From an uncultured Christensenella sp. (GTDB taxonomy: Bacteria > Bacillota > Clostridia > Christensenellales > Borkfalkiaceae): 64,000 nt of DNA. Shown here piece after piece: positions 15,322 through 24,049 of this stretch. The notes beneath the pieces are model-generated. The model had not been told where the DNA came from, searched no databases, and saw only the letters and a list, made by a program, of their open reading frames with translations. The first letter of the stretch is position 1. The number at the start of each line of letters is the position of its first letter. Position numbers and translations under genes: made by a program. The stretch lies in the NCBI GenBank assembly GCA_910586365.1, contig CAJUGP010000007.1:4237-68236 (forward strand), read 5' to 3'.

Positions 15322-17985
15322 TTATTTTTCCTTTCTCTTGCGAAGCGCTACCGCCGCCGCGCCGACCGCCGCCAATGCCAAGCAGCCTGCCGCCGCGCCG
15401 TATGCGCCGACTTCGGAAGAGCAACCCTTCTTTTCGGGTTCGGGCTTATCGTCGCCGCCGGGACCGACGGGCGCGCCGCCCTTCACCGCAAGCGTTACGT
15501 TAAAGGTGAGCTTATCGAACGCGCTCCAAACCTCCACGCGCACTTCGGTATTGTTTTGAATGTTATCGAGCGTGAACACGCCGTTTTCGCTCAGTGCGCC
15601 GTTTTCCGTAACCAGATTCCAACCGAGCGCGTAACCGTCTTCGTTGTTCACGTACTGTTTGAAATCGATGCTGACGTTCGCGCCCTTGTCGTATTCGCCC
15701 AGCGTGACGGGCTTCGACGAAATGCTGCCGCCGAACTGCGTGAGATAATCCACCCATTCGCCGCCGTTCGCGTTCGCCTCGAAGTCGTAAACGCCCGAAA
15801 CCTTGTTGGTCGAACCGTCCGCCGTGATCATATATACGGGACGGGAATCGACGACGGGGTCGACGATATCGAACTGCTGCACGATGACGCCCGTTACGGT
15901 GTTGATCTTCATTTGCGTCGTCGCCCAGCCGTTGCCCGACGCACCCGCGTTCGCATAGCTGTTCGCAATGTCGCCCGTGGAGATATATACCTTGCCGTCC
16001 ATCGGGTTGTAAAGCATGATTGTGTTATCGCCCCAGAAGTTCGCGTTGCCGTTGCCGCCTTTCAGCGTGAGCTTGATAACGCCGGACTGACCCGATTTCC
16101 AGAACAGAATGCCGCTGGGAGAAGGCGTGCCCGCCGAGAAGCCGATTGCAAACGCGTCGTCGTACGCTTTTTTGAACGCCGCCGCCAAAACTTCGTCCGA
16201 AGGCTGTTCTTTGCCCCACTTGGTCCAATAAGCGTCGTCCACGCTGGCGTCGTTGCCGTTCGTCGTATGCTGAACGATGTTCGGCGTGATATTCTCGGAG
16301 AAGCTCGTCGTAGCGAAATAATTCTTTTCTTCGTCGTATTCCGCGCCCTCGGTCGCAACGGCGTATTCGTTGATGACCGTAACAACCTGCCCGTCTTCGA
16401 TCTTCGCCTGTTCGCTCACCGTGAGTTTGATATAGCCGTTTGCGAACGGATAAGCGTAAACGGTCGTATCGTCCGTTTCGGCTACCGCAATGCGATCGCC
16501 CGTAACATTGCCGAGCGCGCCCGTCACCTTTTCCGCCACGGCGGGACGAAGATAATAGAATGCGTCTTGATCGGCGTTGTAAACCAAACGGTGCTGTTTG
16601 CCCGCGTTATCGGTATAGGTCTGCGAGAATCTGCCGTTTTCGTAAACGACTTTCGCAACCGCGGCAAGCGTTTCGCCTTCGAGATATTTCACCTTATCCG
16701 CATACGCGGCTTTGAATGCCGCGCTGAACGTGGCGCGCGTGTAGTTATCGGGAATGTGATCGTCTTTGACGGTGGGACCGAACGCGCCGATATTGTTTTC
16801 GATACTGATATCGCTTTCGGTTCCGTCAAGACCCATGGTCTTGCCCTTCACCATGGAAGCGTTTGTATTCCGCGGCTCCGTACCCTCGGCTTTCATGTAG
16901 CCGTTTTCAAAGTTCTGATAACGGTTTCCGTCCACCTCGAACGCGTCGCCCAAAGGCGAGCCGAGCTTCTTTGCATCGCCGTTCATTTCTTCCAAACGCG
17001 CAAATTCGTCGGTAATGAGGTATGCCGTCGCGTCGTCCGCGTTATAGGAAAGGTACGCCCACTTGCTGCGTCCGCCATCGTCCCAAGGGTCGGAAACGCT
17101 GTCGCCGTTGCGGAAATACTGCCAGGTGTGCCCTTCTTCTCTTTTTACGACCGAGAAAGGATAACCGACGTTGTAACCATCTTCTTTATAACGGTTATAC
17201 GCGTCTGCAAACGCCTGATTGAGCGCTTTGTTCGTCGTGCCGACGTTCTGAGCGATCGCGTCGTTCGCCGCGCCGACGTAACCCGAATCGGTGGGATTGA
17301 CGTCGACTTCCGTTCCTTCCGCCGTAACGTTCTTACCCGAAACCTCGGACACGCTGCCGTTTACCAACTTCATATAGCCGCCCGCGAAGTTCTGATAGGT
17401 GGTATACCCCCCCCCTTCGGCGTTCTCGACACGGAACATATCGCTCGTCGCCGTGCCTAATTTTTTACCGTTGCCCGAATAATAATCGGCAAATTCCGCC
17501 GTAACGATATACGCTTTGTCCGCGCCGCCGTCGTACGTGAGCCAGCCGACGTAGTGCTCGCCCCATCCGCCGTAACCTGCATTCAGATATTTCAAATCGG
17601 CAACCGCCGTGCTGTCCCACGTTTTCCAGTTGCTGCGGCTGTTGTCCTGCGTGAGGTGTCCGTCGGTGCTGTCTTCATGCTGCGAATATACGACGATTTC
17701 GCCCGCCGCATAGGCGTCCGCAAGCGAAGTGCCGTCGGCAGTCGCCTCGTCGATCGCCGTATTCAGTTCTTTCACCTTGTCGTTCAGCGCTTTGAGCACG
17801 TCCTCTTTCGCGTCGCCGCCCGCATAAACGGGATATTCGTTATCGTTATCCCCGTTCGCGCCGAGATTGTAATCCCCCGCGGCAAACGCGCGAATGGGCA
17901 TCGCCAACGCCGATCCCATCAGCACGCACGATAAACCGAGTGCGGCAAGCCCTGCAACAACGGTTACTTTTTTAGTCTTTGTCAT
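15322..17985 (-). CDS. Large LGFP-repeat surface protein with C-terminal membrane anchor
   Basis: 887 residues. Signal peptide (residues 1-35, ALAMPIRAFA). Three units of the LGFP type recur: LGTATSDMFRVENAEGGG...FAGGYMK, LGSPLGDAFEVDGNRYQNFENGYMK, and a more divergent one ending YPFANGYIKL, each preceded by a WxxY-rich segment. LGFP repeats are best known from cell-wall proteins of mycolate-containing actinobacteria and probably bind wall glycans. A beta-sandwich region follows. The end reads PEPEKKGCSS, then a hydrophobic span and RKRKEK, so the protein is probably held in the membrane with a cysteine near the outer face. It sits inside the mannan operon between permease and GH125, suggesting a polysaccharide-binding role. 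A run of nine G in the reading frame (at 17407-17415) is a potential slippage site. Confidence 0.75.
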   Translation of the reverse strand: MTKTKKVTVVAGLAALGLSCVLMGSALAMPIRAFAAGDYNLGANGDNDNEYPVYAGGDAKEDVLKALNDKVKELNTAIDEATADGTSLADAYAAGEIVVYSQHEDSTDGHLTQDNSRSNWKTWDSTAVADLKYLNAGYGGWGEHYVGWLTYDGGADKAYIVTAEFADYYSGNGKKLGTATSDMFRVENAEGGGYTTYQNFAGGYMKLVNGSVSEVSGKNVTAEGTEVDVNPTDSGYVGAANDAIAQNVGTTNKALNQAFADAYNRYKEDGYNVGYPFSVVKREEGHTWQYFRNGDSVSDPWDDGGRSKWAYLSYNADDATAYLITDEFARLEEMNGDAKKLGSPLGDAFEVDGNRYQNFENGYMKAEGTEPRNTNASMVKGKTMGLDGTESDISIENNIGAFGPTVKDDHIPDNYTRATFSAAFKAAYADKVKYLEGETLAAVAKVVYENGRFSQTYTDNAGKQHRLVYNADQDAFYYLRPAVAEKVTGALGNVTGDRIAVAETDDTTVYAYPFANGYIKLTVSEQAKIEDGQVVTVINEYAVATEGAEYDEEKNYFATTSFSENITPNIVQHTTNGNDASVDDAYWTKWGKEQPSDEVLAAAFKKAYDDAFAIGFSAGTPSPSGILFWKSGQSGVIKLTLKGGNGNANFWGDNTIMLYNPMDGKVYISTGDIANSYANAGASGNGWATTQMKINTVTGVIVQQFDIVDPVVDSRPVYMITADGSTNKVSGVYDFEANANGGEWVDYLTQFGGSISSKPVTLGEYDKGANVSIDFKQYVNNEDGYALGWNLVTENGALSENGVFTLDNIQNNTEVRVEVWSAFDKLTFNVTLAVKGGAPVGPGGDDKPEPEKKGCSSEVGAYGAAAGCLALAAVGAAAVALRKRKEK
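17407..17415. repeat. Homopolymer tract of nine C (nine G in the coding strand)
   Basis: Lies at about codons 190-193 of the LGFP surface protein, encoding Gly-Gly-Gly. It is the longest G/C homopolymer noticed in the window. Gain or loss of one base would stop translation early. Confidence 0.9.
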
Positions 17986-18010
17986 AACTTTCCTCCCTAA
18001 ATTTTTTTAA

Positions 18011-18940
18011 TTATTCTTTAATACCGCCCAAAGCCACGCCTTGAACGAAATATTTCTGCATACACACGAAGAGAACGAGTACGGGCAGCGCCATTAGGAG
18101 CGAAAGCGCCATGAGCGGACCGTAATCCACTTCGGCAGGCGTTTTGAAGAACTTGAACGCCATGGTGAGCAACTGGTTTTCGGGACTTTGCAACACGATA
18201 TTCGGCCACATGAAGTTGTTCCAACCGCTTTGGAACGTAAAGATGCCGAGCGTGAGCAACCCCGGAATGACGAGCGGCAGGTAAATCCGAAAATAGATCA
18301 GAAATTCCCCCGCGCCGTCGATACGCGCGCTTTCCGCCATATCGTCGGGAAGCGACACGAAGAACTGCCGCATAAAGAAGATACCGTACACACCCACCGC
18401 GCCCGGCAGAATGACCGCCGCAAGGTTATCGTAGAACCCGATGCCGCCCTGTCCGAAGAAGTTGTTGCCGCCCGCAAGCGGGAAACGCAGCAGCACGAAG
18501 AAGGTGGGAATGAGCGTGATAACGCCGGGGATCATCATGGAGCTGAGCAGAATGTTGAAGATCACCCTGTGTCCCGAAAACTTGATCTTGGAAAAGGCGT
18601 ACGCCGCAAGCGAACCGAAAAACAAGTTGGTTACCACGCCCGCACTCGTCGTGATCAAGCTGTTGAGCATCATTTTGAAGAACGGGATCGTCTTGAATAC
18701 CTTTGCGTAGTGCTCGCCCGTAAACACGCTCGGGAACCAGGTGACGGGCAAACGCATGATCTCCTCTTCGGCGCGGATCGAGGTCACGAGCGACCAATAA
18801 AAGGGCAGGCACATGACGAACGTCATGAACAGCAGGATCGCGTAAAGCGCCGTCTGCTTGCCGACCTCGCGCGCAATGCGTTTTTTTCTGTCCCAATCTT
18901 TTATGTTGCATTTGGGATTGAGTTTATTAAGCGTTTTCAT
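18011..18940 (-). CDS. Carbohydrate ABC transporter permease of the mannan operon, MsmG type
   Basis: 309 residues from the ATG at 18940, which overlaps the stop of the preceding permease (TGATG) and has GAAGGAG upstream. About six membrane segments. EAA motif ESARIDGAGEFLIYFRIYLP near 205-225 and terminal KYFVQGVALGGIKE, as in CUT1 permeases. Pairs with the product of the upstream gene to carry mannose oligosaccharides, judging from the neighbouring GH76 and GH125 genes. Confidence 0.9.
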   Translation of the reverse strand: MKTLNKLNPKCNIKDWDRKKRIAREVGKQTALYAILLFMTFVMCLPFYWSLVTSIRAEEEIMRLPVTWFPSVFTGEHYAKVFKTIPFFKMMLNSLITTSAGVVTNLFFGSLAAYAFSKIKFSGHRVIFNILLSSMMIPGVITLIPTFFVLLRFPLAGGNNFFGQGGIGFYDNLAAVILPGAVGVYGIFFMRQFFVSLPDDMAESARIDGAGEFLIYFRIYLPLVIPGLLTLGIFTFQSGWNNFMWPNIVLQSPENQLLTMAFKFFKTPAEVDYGPLMALSLLMALPVLVLFVCMQKYFVQGVALGGIKE

Positions 18941-19848
18941 CAAGCTTTCTCCTTCGCCCCGTCGCGGTCGAACCTGCGCACGACGACTGTGACCAACATG
19001 ATGATAACAAACAAGACGAACGATTGCGCAGCGGCGTAACCTGCCTGCGCGCCCGCATTGTTCCCGAACGAATTCTGCCAGATGAGGTAGACGGGCGTAA
19101 GCGTGGAGTTCGCAGGTCCGCCCGAAGTGAGCACGTAAACCTGATCGTAGAGCTGGAATGCGCCGATGAGCGTCATCGTAAGGATAAAGTACATGGTGGG
19201 CGCGAGCAGCGGAATGGTAATGCGGAAGAACATGGTTACGGGTCCCGCGCCGTCGAGCTTCGCCGCCTCGTAGAGCTGGGCGGGCACGTTTTGCAGCGCC
19301 GCGACGAAGATGATCATGTTTCCGCCGATCCCCTGCCACACCGTGATGAGCGTAACCGAAACAAGCGCGGTTTTGGAATGCGTGAGCCACGTTCCCGCAG
19401 GCAGTCCGAACGCCGTAAGAATGTTGTTGAGCAAGCCGTAAGCGGGATTCATGAGCCACAGCCACACGATACTCGCCGCAACCGTACTCGTTACGCTCGG
19501 CAGATAGAAGAGCACGCGGAAGAGCTTAACACCGCGGATCTTACTGTTGACGAGCGCCGCGAACACGAGCGAAATGGAAACGTTGAGCGGAACCGCCATG
19601 AGCGTGTAGAGCAGGATATTGCCCACCGCGCGCCAAAACAGCGAATCGCGGAACACGCGCGCGAAGTTTTTGAACCCGACACCCGTCATCTCCGTGAAGA
19701 ACATATCCGTTTTGTAAAAGCTCAGCGTCAGCGAAAGAATGAGCGGAATCAAAACGAATATCAGAAAGCACAGCAACGCGGGGAAGACGAACACATACCC
19801 CACGATATTGCGCCGCGCCTTCATGGAGAGCTGTTTTGCGCCCTTCAT
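18940..19848 (-). CDS. Carbohydrate ABC transporter permease of the mannan operon, MsmF type
   Basis: 302 residues with about six membrane spans starting at residue 13. EAA motif EAAKLDGAGPVTMFFRITIP near 190-210. GGGGAG precedes the ATG, and the start overlaps the last codon of the solute-binding gene. It lacks the long charged N-terminus of its counterpart at 4229-5242. Confidence 0.9.
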   Translation of the reverse strand: MKGAKQLSMKARRNIVGYVFVFPALLCFLIFVLIPLILSLTLSFYKTDMFFTEMTGVGFKNFARVFRDSLFWRAVGNILLYTLMAVPLNVSISLVFAALVNSKIRGVKLFRVLFYLPSVTSTVAASIVWLWLMNPAYGLLNNILTAFGLPAGTWLTHSKTALVSVTLITVWQGIGGNMIIFVAALQNVPAQLYEAAKLDGAGPVTMFFRITIPLLAPTMYFILTMTLIGAFQLYDQVYVLTSGGPANSTLTPVYLIWQNSFGNNAGAQAGYAAAQSFVLFVIIMLVTVVVRRFDRDGAKEKA

Positions 19849-21320
19849 CAGTCTCTCCCCTGCGATTGACGCAACAACACGTTGCCTTTGGAGCGGATAT
19901 TGCCGTACGTTTTGAATACCGTTTGGCTGCCCTCTTTCAGCGACTGAATTTCCGAACGAACTACGCTCGACTCGAACGTTTCGTATCCCGCCACGCTCGG
20001 GCGCATTTTATAGTTTTGGATATAGGGCAAAATGTCGGCAATCACGCCCGTGTTTTCGGTGTAGAAGGAGTGCTCCCAAAGATCGGTGCGGCAGGTGATC
20101 GCTTCGTTTTCGGTGAAATAAAGCGCCTGCATCTCGTCGTTCGTGAGCCAAAGCTTGATCACTTCCCACGCTTTCTCAACGTGCTTCTGCCATTCCTGCG
20201 TGCGCATCGCCTTGTTTACGGGCTGGGGAATGGTCAAGCCGTAGCCGCCCAGCATGCCGCCGACCTGTCCGTTCGTCATGCCGAGGCTGTCGGTATCCGT
20301 CGCGGTGAGCGTCTGCGGTTTATCTTCGCCGTTCAGATACGTTCTGTCGCGGGCGGGATAAGGGATCATCTTATAATTTTTGAGCTTATAAGAGGAGAGC
20401 GACTGCGGGAAATAAAGCGAACCGTAGGTCATCGAGCAAAGCCCGTTTCCGAAGGCGTCCGTGCCGCCGTGCCCCGTGTTGCAAAGCTTTTTGGCATACA
20501 ATTCATTGAAGAACGCAAGCGTATCGTACACGCGCAGCGACTGCGCATCCTGCATAAAGCCCGTGCCTTCCGCCATAACTGTGTCGCCGTAGGTCGGGCT
20601 GTTCTTATCGCTGTTGATCAGCTCGCCCGTACCCGTGAACACGAACGAGAAGAACTGTCCGTCCGCGCTCGTGGTGTTCAAGCCCGAACGGGTGATGTTG
20701 CTGCCCTCTTTCACGGTGAGCTTTTCCGCCGCGTCGAGCAGCTTGGTCCAAGTGTTGAGGTTCGCAACGTCGATCGCTTCGCCTTCGGCTGCGGTTTCGT
20801 TAAACGCGTTCACTTGATCCATATTGACGTAGATCCCCCACGGGTCGGCGTCGAGCGGCAAACCGTATTGCGTTTCGTTCACCGTGAGTTCGTCGTACGC
20901 CTCGGGAAGAAAGTTTTCCGTTTCGATGTTATCTTGCTCGATTTTATCGTCGAGTGGCAGCAAAAAGTTCGTGTTGGAAGGCGTGGCGAACCGATCCCAG
21001 ATCACGATATCGGGCATCTTATTCGGTCCGGAAACGCACGCGGTGCTGAGCGCGGTGGGCAGCTGCACCATCGGCTCGAACTTTAACTTCACGCCCAAAT
21101 CCTTGATCTGCTGCGTTTCGTTGAACTTATCCAAAAATCCTTGGAATTTGGTTTTGACGGCGTCGCCCGCATATTCGTCGGGCGCCCAAATGTAGAGCAG
21201 AAGCCTGCCGTCCTCGTACTTGCTGTAATTGTTGGCGTTCGATCCGCCGCAGCCCGCCGCCGTACCGACGACCGCCGCGCAAAGCGCCAAAACCGAAATA
21301 CCGCGCATGATTTTTTTCAT
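19848..21320 (-). CDS. Mannan-operon sugar-binding lipoprotein
   Basis: 490 residues from the ATG at 21320, set by AGGAGGAAAAATT. Signal peptide with lipobox AAGC (Cys24). The mature protein has the family-1 solute-binding fold (LLLYIWAPDEYAGDAVKTKF at the start, PDIVIWDRFATPSN, then LPLDADPWGIYVN). First gene of the operon ending at 11102. Expected to capture alpha-1,6-manno-oligosaccharides released by the two GH76 lipoproteins; substrate inferred from context. Confidence 0.87.
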   Translation of the reverse strand: MKKIMRGISVLALCAAVVGTAAGCGGSNANNYSKYEDGRLLLYIWAPDEYAGDAVKTKFQGFLDKFNETQQIKDLGVKLKFEPMVQLPTALSTACVSGPNKMPDIVIWDRFATPSNTNFLLPLDDKIEQDNIETENFLPEAYDELTVNETQYGLPLDADPWGIYVNMDQVNAFNETAAEGEAIDVANLNTWTKLLDAAEKLTVKEGSNITRSGLNTTSADGQFFSFVFTGTGELINSDKNSPTYGDTVMAEGTGFMQDAQSLRVYDTLAFFNELYAKKLCNTGHGGTDAFGNGLCSMTYGSLYFPQSLSSYKLKNYKMIPYPARDRTYLNGEDKPQTLTATDTDSLGMTNGQVGGMLGGYGLTIPQPVNKAMRTQEWQKHVEKAWEVIKLWLTNDEMQALYFTENEAITCRTDLWEHSFYTENTGVIADILPYIQNYKMRPSVAGYETFESSVVRSEIQSLKEGSQTVFKTYGNIRSKGNVLLRQSQGRD

Positions 21321-21351
21321 AATTTTTCCTCCTTTATCTCCGATCGCCAAC

Positions 21352-21382
21352 AATATAACACACTTTTTGAATACTGACAATA
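21352..21382 (-). promoter_or_regulatory. Weak candidate promoter of the mannan operon
   Basis: On the minus strand TTGTCA (21377-21382), 19-base spacer, TATATT (21352-21357), 32 bases before the ATG. The long spacer makes it suboptimal, which fits a regulated promoter. The 201-base divergent region to 21522 holds nothing else coding. Confidence 0.4.
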
Positions 21383-21460
21383 CTTATATAACCTTTTAAG
21401 TCATATTTTAATGCTTTATAACATTTACATAACAAATTAAATTTTTTCACAAATTACAAC

Positions 21461-21489
21461 TTGACGAAATGGGTTTTTTATGATATAAT
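21461..21489 (+). promoter_or_regulatory. Promoter of the GntR/LacI-type regulator
   Basis: TTGACG, 17-base spacer, TATAAT; 32 bases before the ATG at 21522. Confidence 0.8.
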
Positions 21490-21493
21490 AAGA

Positions 21494-21504
21494 GTGAAAT
21501 TCAC
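21494..21504. promoter_or_regulatory. Candidate operator GTGAA-A-TTCAC
   Basis: Perfect 5-bp inverted repeat around one central base, placed on the expected transcription start (about 21496) of the regulator gene. It probably mediates autorepression by the encoded regulator. Confidence 0.45.
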
Positions 21505-21521
21505 AAAAAACGGGGTTGAAT

Positions 21522-22622
21522 ATGAAACAGTCTGACACTTCGCGCCGTTCTCTTTACATGGACGTGTACGGAAAAATCAAAAATGATATTCTCGTCGGGA
21601 AGTATCCGCCGGGGACGATCCTGCCCACCGAGGCGGAGCTTTCGGAAACGTTTTTCGTTTCGCGCATCACCATTCAAAAGGCGATGCAGCTTTTGAAAAA
21701 AGACGGCTACATTTCGCGCACGCCGGGGCGCGGCACATTCGTGGAGCAGATCCCGACCAAGCCGCAGCAGCATACGATCGGGCTGATCTTGTGCAATATC
21801 GCATACAGCTTCGGTTTGAAAATCTTGACTTCGGTCGAACGGGCGGCAAGCGCACACGGCTACCACGTTATCTTCAAAAACTCGGTGGACTCGGTCGAGG
21901 AAGAAACAAAAGCTATTAACGAATTGGTCGCGCTCGGCGTGGAAGGCATCATCATTCAGCCCACGCACAGCGAATTTTATAACGAAACGCTTGTGAAGCT
22001 CCACTTCCGCAAATTCCCGATCGTGCTTGTCGACCGCTATTTCGCAGGCTTCGCCATTCCCAGCGTTTCGACAAACAACTTCGAGGCGTCGCAGGCGGTC
22101 ACGCAATACCTGTTCGGCAAAGGACACGAAAAAATCGGCTTTGTTTCAAGTCCGCAAACGTACACTTCCTCGGTGCAGGAACGGCTCGACGGCTTCACCT
22201 CGATGTACGTTACCAATCACAAGACCTCGGAAGATTTCTGCACGCTCAACACGATCATGAGTCCGCACGCGGCGAACGATACCGAAGTGGGACGAAACGA
22301 CGTCGAGGAGATCAAACGGTTCCTTGCCGCCAATCCCGATATGACCGCGCTCATCTCTTCGGAGTTCTCGGTTACGCAGCTTATCGTTTCCACTTTGCGC
22401 GAAATGAAAAAAAGTATCCCCGAGGACTATTCGCTCGTCATGTTCGACTCCTACGAATCGGTCACGCTGCCCCTCTTTACCCACGTTTACCAAGACCAGG
22501 AGGAAATCGGGCGCATTGCCTTTGAAACGCTGCTCGCCTATATCGCGAACAAGGTGGTCGGCACGAAAATCTACGTACCCTTTAAGATCGTCGAAGGAAA
22601 CTCGGTAAAAACCGTTCTTTAA
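21522..22622 (+). CDS. GntR-type DNA-binding regulator with LacI-like sugar-sensing domain (AraR-like)
   Basis: 366 residues from the ATG at 21522 (GGGG 6 bases upstream); an in-frame TTG two codons earlier is less likely. Residues 12-80 are a GntR winged helix (YMDVYGKIKNDILVGKYPPG, then TEAELSETFFVSRITIQKAM, GRGTFVE). From residue 90 a LacI/periplasmic-binding effector domain follows (IGLILCNIAYSFG, GVEGIIIQPTH, GHEKIGFVSSP, LVMFDSYESVTLP). This fusion is typical of AraR-like sugar-responsive repressors. It is divergent from the mannan operon and almost certainly controls it in response to a sugar ligand. Confidence 0.9.
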   Translation: MKQSDTSRRSLYMDVYGKIKNDILVGKYPPGTILPTEAELSETFFVSRITIQKAMQLLKKDGYISRTPGRGTFVEQIPTKPQQHTIGLILCNIAYSFGLKILTSVERAASAHGYHVIFKNSVDSVEEETKAINELVALGVEGIIIQPTHSEFYNETLVKLHFRKFPIVLVDRYFAGFAIPSVSTNNFEASQAVTQYLFGKGHEKIGFVSSPQTYTSSVQERLDGFTSMYVTNHKTSEDFCTLNTIMSPHAANDTEVGRNDVEEIKRFLAANPDMTALISSEFSVTQLIVSTLREMKKSIPEDYSLVMFDSYESVTLPLFTHVYQDQEEIGRIAFETLLAYIANKVVGTKIYVPFKIVEGNSVKTVL

Positions 22623-22625
22623 CGC

Positions 22626-22654
22626 AAAAAGACCCCGAACGGCGTCTTTTTTAT
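22626..22654 (+). terminator. Terminator after the GntR/LacI-type gene
   Basis: Stem AAAAAGAC/GTCTTTTT with a CCCGAACGG-containing loop, followed by TTATTT. Starts 4 bases after the stop. Confidence 0.7.
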
Positions 22655-22683
22655 TTGCTAATTTTTTTGCGGCGTGATAAAAT
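22655..22683 (+). promoter_or_regulatory. Promoter of the AEC-family transporter
   Basis: TTGCTA, 17-base spacer, TAAAAT, ending 35 bases before the ATG at 22719. Confidence 0.6.
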
Positions 22684-22718
22684 AATCCTCGTGCGCCGCG
22701 CGCGCAAGAGGTTGCAAT

Positions 22719-23663
22719 ATGCGCGAATTTATTACCACGCTCATTATGGTGGGCGTTATGCTCGCTTACGCCGTACCGGGGTTTATACTCGTGAAATCGA
22801 AGGCGGTAAAACCCGAAAGCATTTCGGCTTTTTCCAAAGTTCTAATGTACGTATGCCAGCCCGCGCTGACGTTTTACTCCTTTAACAAAGCCGATTTCAC
22901 CCCCGCGCTCGGGCTCGATCTCATTATCTTTTTTGCGATCATCACCGCCGTGCAGCTTATTTTCCTCGGCGCGTTTTATCTGATCTTCCGCAAAAAAATG
23001 CAGGACGTACGTTACCGTATCGCCACCGTCGCCACGACCCTTTCCAACTGCTCTTTCCTCGGGATCCCCGTGCTCGAAGCGATCTTTCCCGATTCGCCCA
23101 ACGTCGCCGTTTATTCCATGATGTACTTCCTTTCCATGAGTCTTTTGGGCTGGACGCTCGTTTCCGCCATTATCACGCGCGATAAAAAGTACGTCAGCAT
23201 CAAAAAAGTCGTGCTCAATCCCGCCACGCTCTCCATTCTCGCCGCCCTTCCCTTTTTCCTGACGGGCTTCAAGATCGGCGCGGAACACGGGCAGGTTTTG
23301 GCGCAAGTCGGCAACATGATCACCGTGCTTGGCAAAATGACGACGCCCCTCTGCATGCTTGTTTTGGGCATGCGGCTCGCTACCGTCAAATTCAAAAGCC
23401 TGTTTACAAGCTGGCTGCAATACCTGAGCGTGGGCGTCAATCAGCTGCTGTTCCCCCTCTGCGTTTTGGGGATTATCTATTGGCTGCCCGTAAACGCGGA
23501 ACTGAAATGGTGCATGTACGTGATGTGCGCCTGCCCCGTCGCGTCGGTGGTGCAGAATTACGCGGAAATTTTAGGCGAAGGACAGGAAGCGGCAGCCGAC
23601 ACCGTTCTGCTCGGCGCGTTCGCCTCAATCGCCACCCTGCCTTTGTTAGCGCTGCTCCTTTGA
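22719..23663 (+). CDS. AEC-family (auxin efflux carrier-like) membrane transporter
   Basis: 314 residues, almost wholly hydrophobic, with about ten membrane segments arranged as two halves. Family features visible are VLMYVCQPALTFYSF near residue 45, NCSFLGIPVLEAIF near 110 and the C-terminal half CACPVASVVQNYAEILGEG. Bacterial AEC proteins export or exchange small organic acids such as malate or malonate; the substrate is unknown here. AGAGG lies before the ATG. Monocistronic between two terminators. Confidence 0.85.
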   Translation: MREFITTLIMVGVMLAYAVPGFILVKSKAVKPESISAFSKVLMYVCQPALTFYSFNKADFTPALGLDLIIFFAIITAVQLIFLGAFYLIFRKKMQDVRYRIATVATTLSNCSFLGIPVLEAIFPDSPNVAVYSMMYFLSMSLLGWTLVSAIITRDKKYVSIKKVVLNPATLSILAALPFFLTGFKIGAEHGQVLAQVGNMITVLGKMTTPLCMLVLGMRLATVKFKSLFTSWLQYLSVGVNQLLFPLCVLGIIYWLPVNAELKWCMYVMCACPVASVVQNYAEILGEGQEAAADTVLLGAFASIATLPLLALLL

Positions 23664-23672
23664 TCGGTCCAT

Positions 23673-23706
23673 AAAAAAAGGAACGCACACGCGTTCCCTT
23701 TTTTTA
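23673..23706. terminator. Bidirectional terminator
   Basis: AAAAAAAGGAACGC/GCGTTCC with a 4-base loop and T7 on the plus strand, A7 on the other side. It serves the AEC gene and the convergent HPt-like gene, whose stop codon lies in its 3' edge. Confidence 0.9.
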
Positions 23707-24048
23707 TTCCAAATACATTAGCATAAATAAAATGTTTTCGTTCACATATACGATCTCCTGAAACAGCTTGTCCACTTTGAAATTGTGCTGCGTAAAGTTT
23801 ACCATCAGCTCCCGAATCAAATCGTGCAGCAGCGTAAACGAAAGCTTGCGCGCGATCTTTCTTACCTTATTCGCCGCGTAAAACGCTTCCTTATAATTTC
23901 CCGCTTCGTACGCCGTTTTGAAGATCTCAAAATTGGGATCGGCGGGATATTTGCGCACAAAGTGGGCGACGTACTCTCTCTTTTTCATCCATTTGATGAT
24001 TTCTTCGTAATTGCCGCCCGTTCCCGAATAAAATAATCTGATCGTCAT
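23704..24048 (-). CDS. HPt-like domain protein lacking the phospho-accepting histidine
   Basis: 114 residues that follow the pattern of histidine phosphotransfer domains: an N-terminal helix, DPNFEIFKTAYEAGNYKEAFYAA, then a helix where HPt proteins carry AHTLKG. Here the same place reads ANKVRK, with Asn60 replacing the histidine, followed by ARKLSFTLLHDLIRELM. It therefore cannot accept phosphate in the usual way. The start is 1 base after the stop of the response-regulator gene, so the two are co-translated. It may bind the receiver domain as a structural or inhibitory partner; this is inference. Confidence 0.7.
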   Translation of the reverse strand: MTIRLFYSGTGGNYEEIIKWMKKREYVAHFVRKYPADPNFEIFKTAYEAGNYKEAFYAANKVRKIARKLSFTLLHDLIRELMVNFTQHNFKVDKLFQEIVYVNENILFMLMYLE

Positions 24049-24049
24049 A

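Noticed and set aside
15556..17460. 634-codon plus-strand frame
   Set aside because: Antisense to the LGFP protein; no start signals, no domain.
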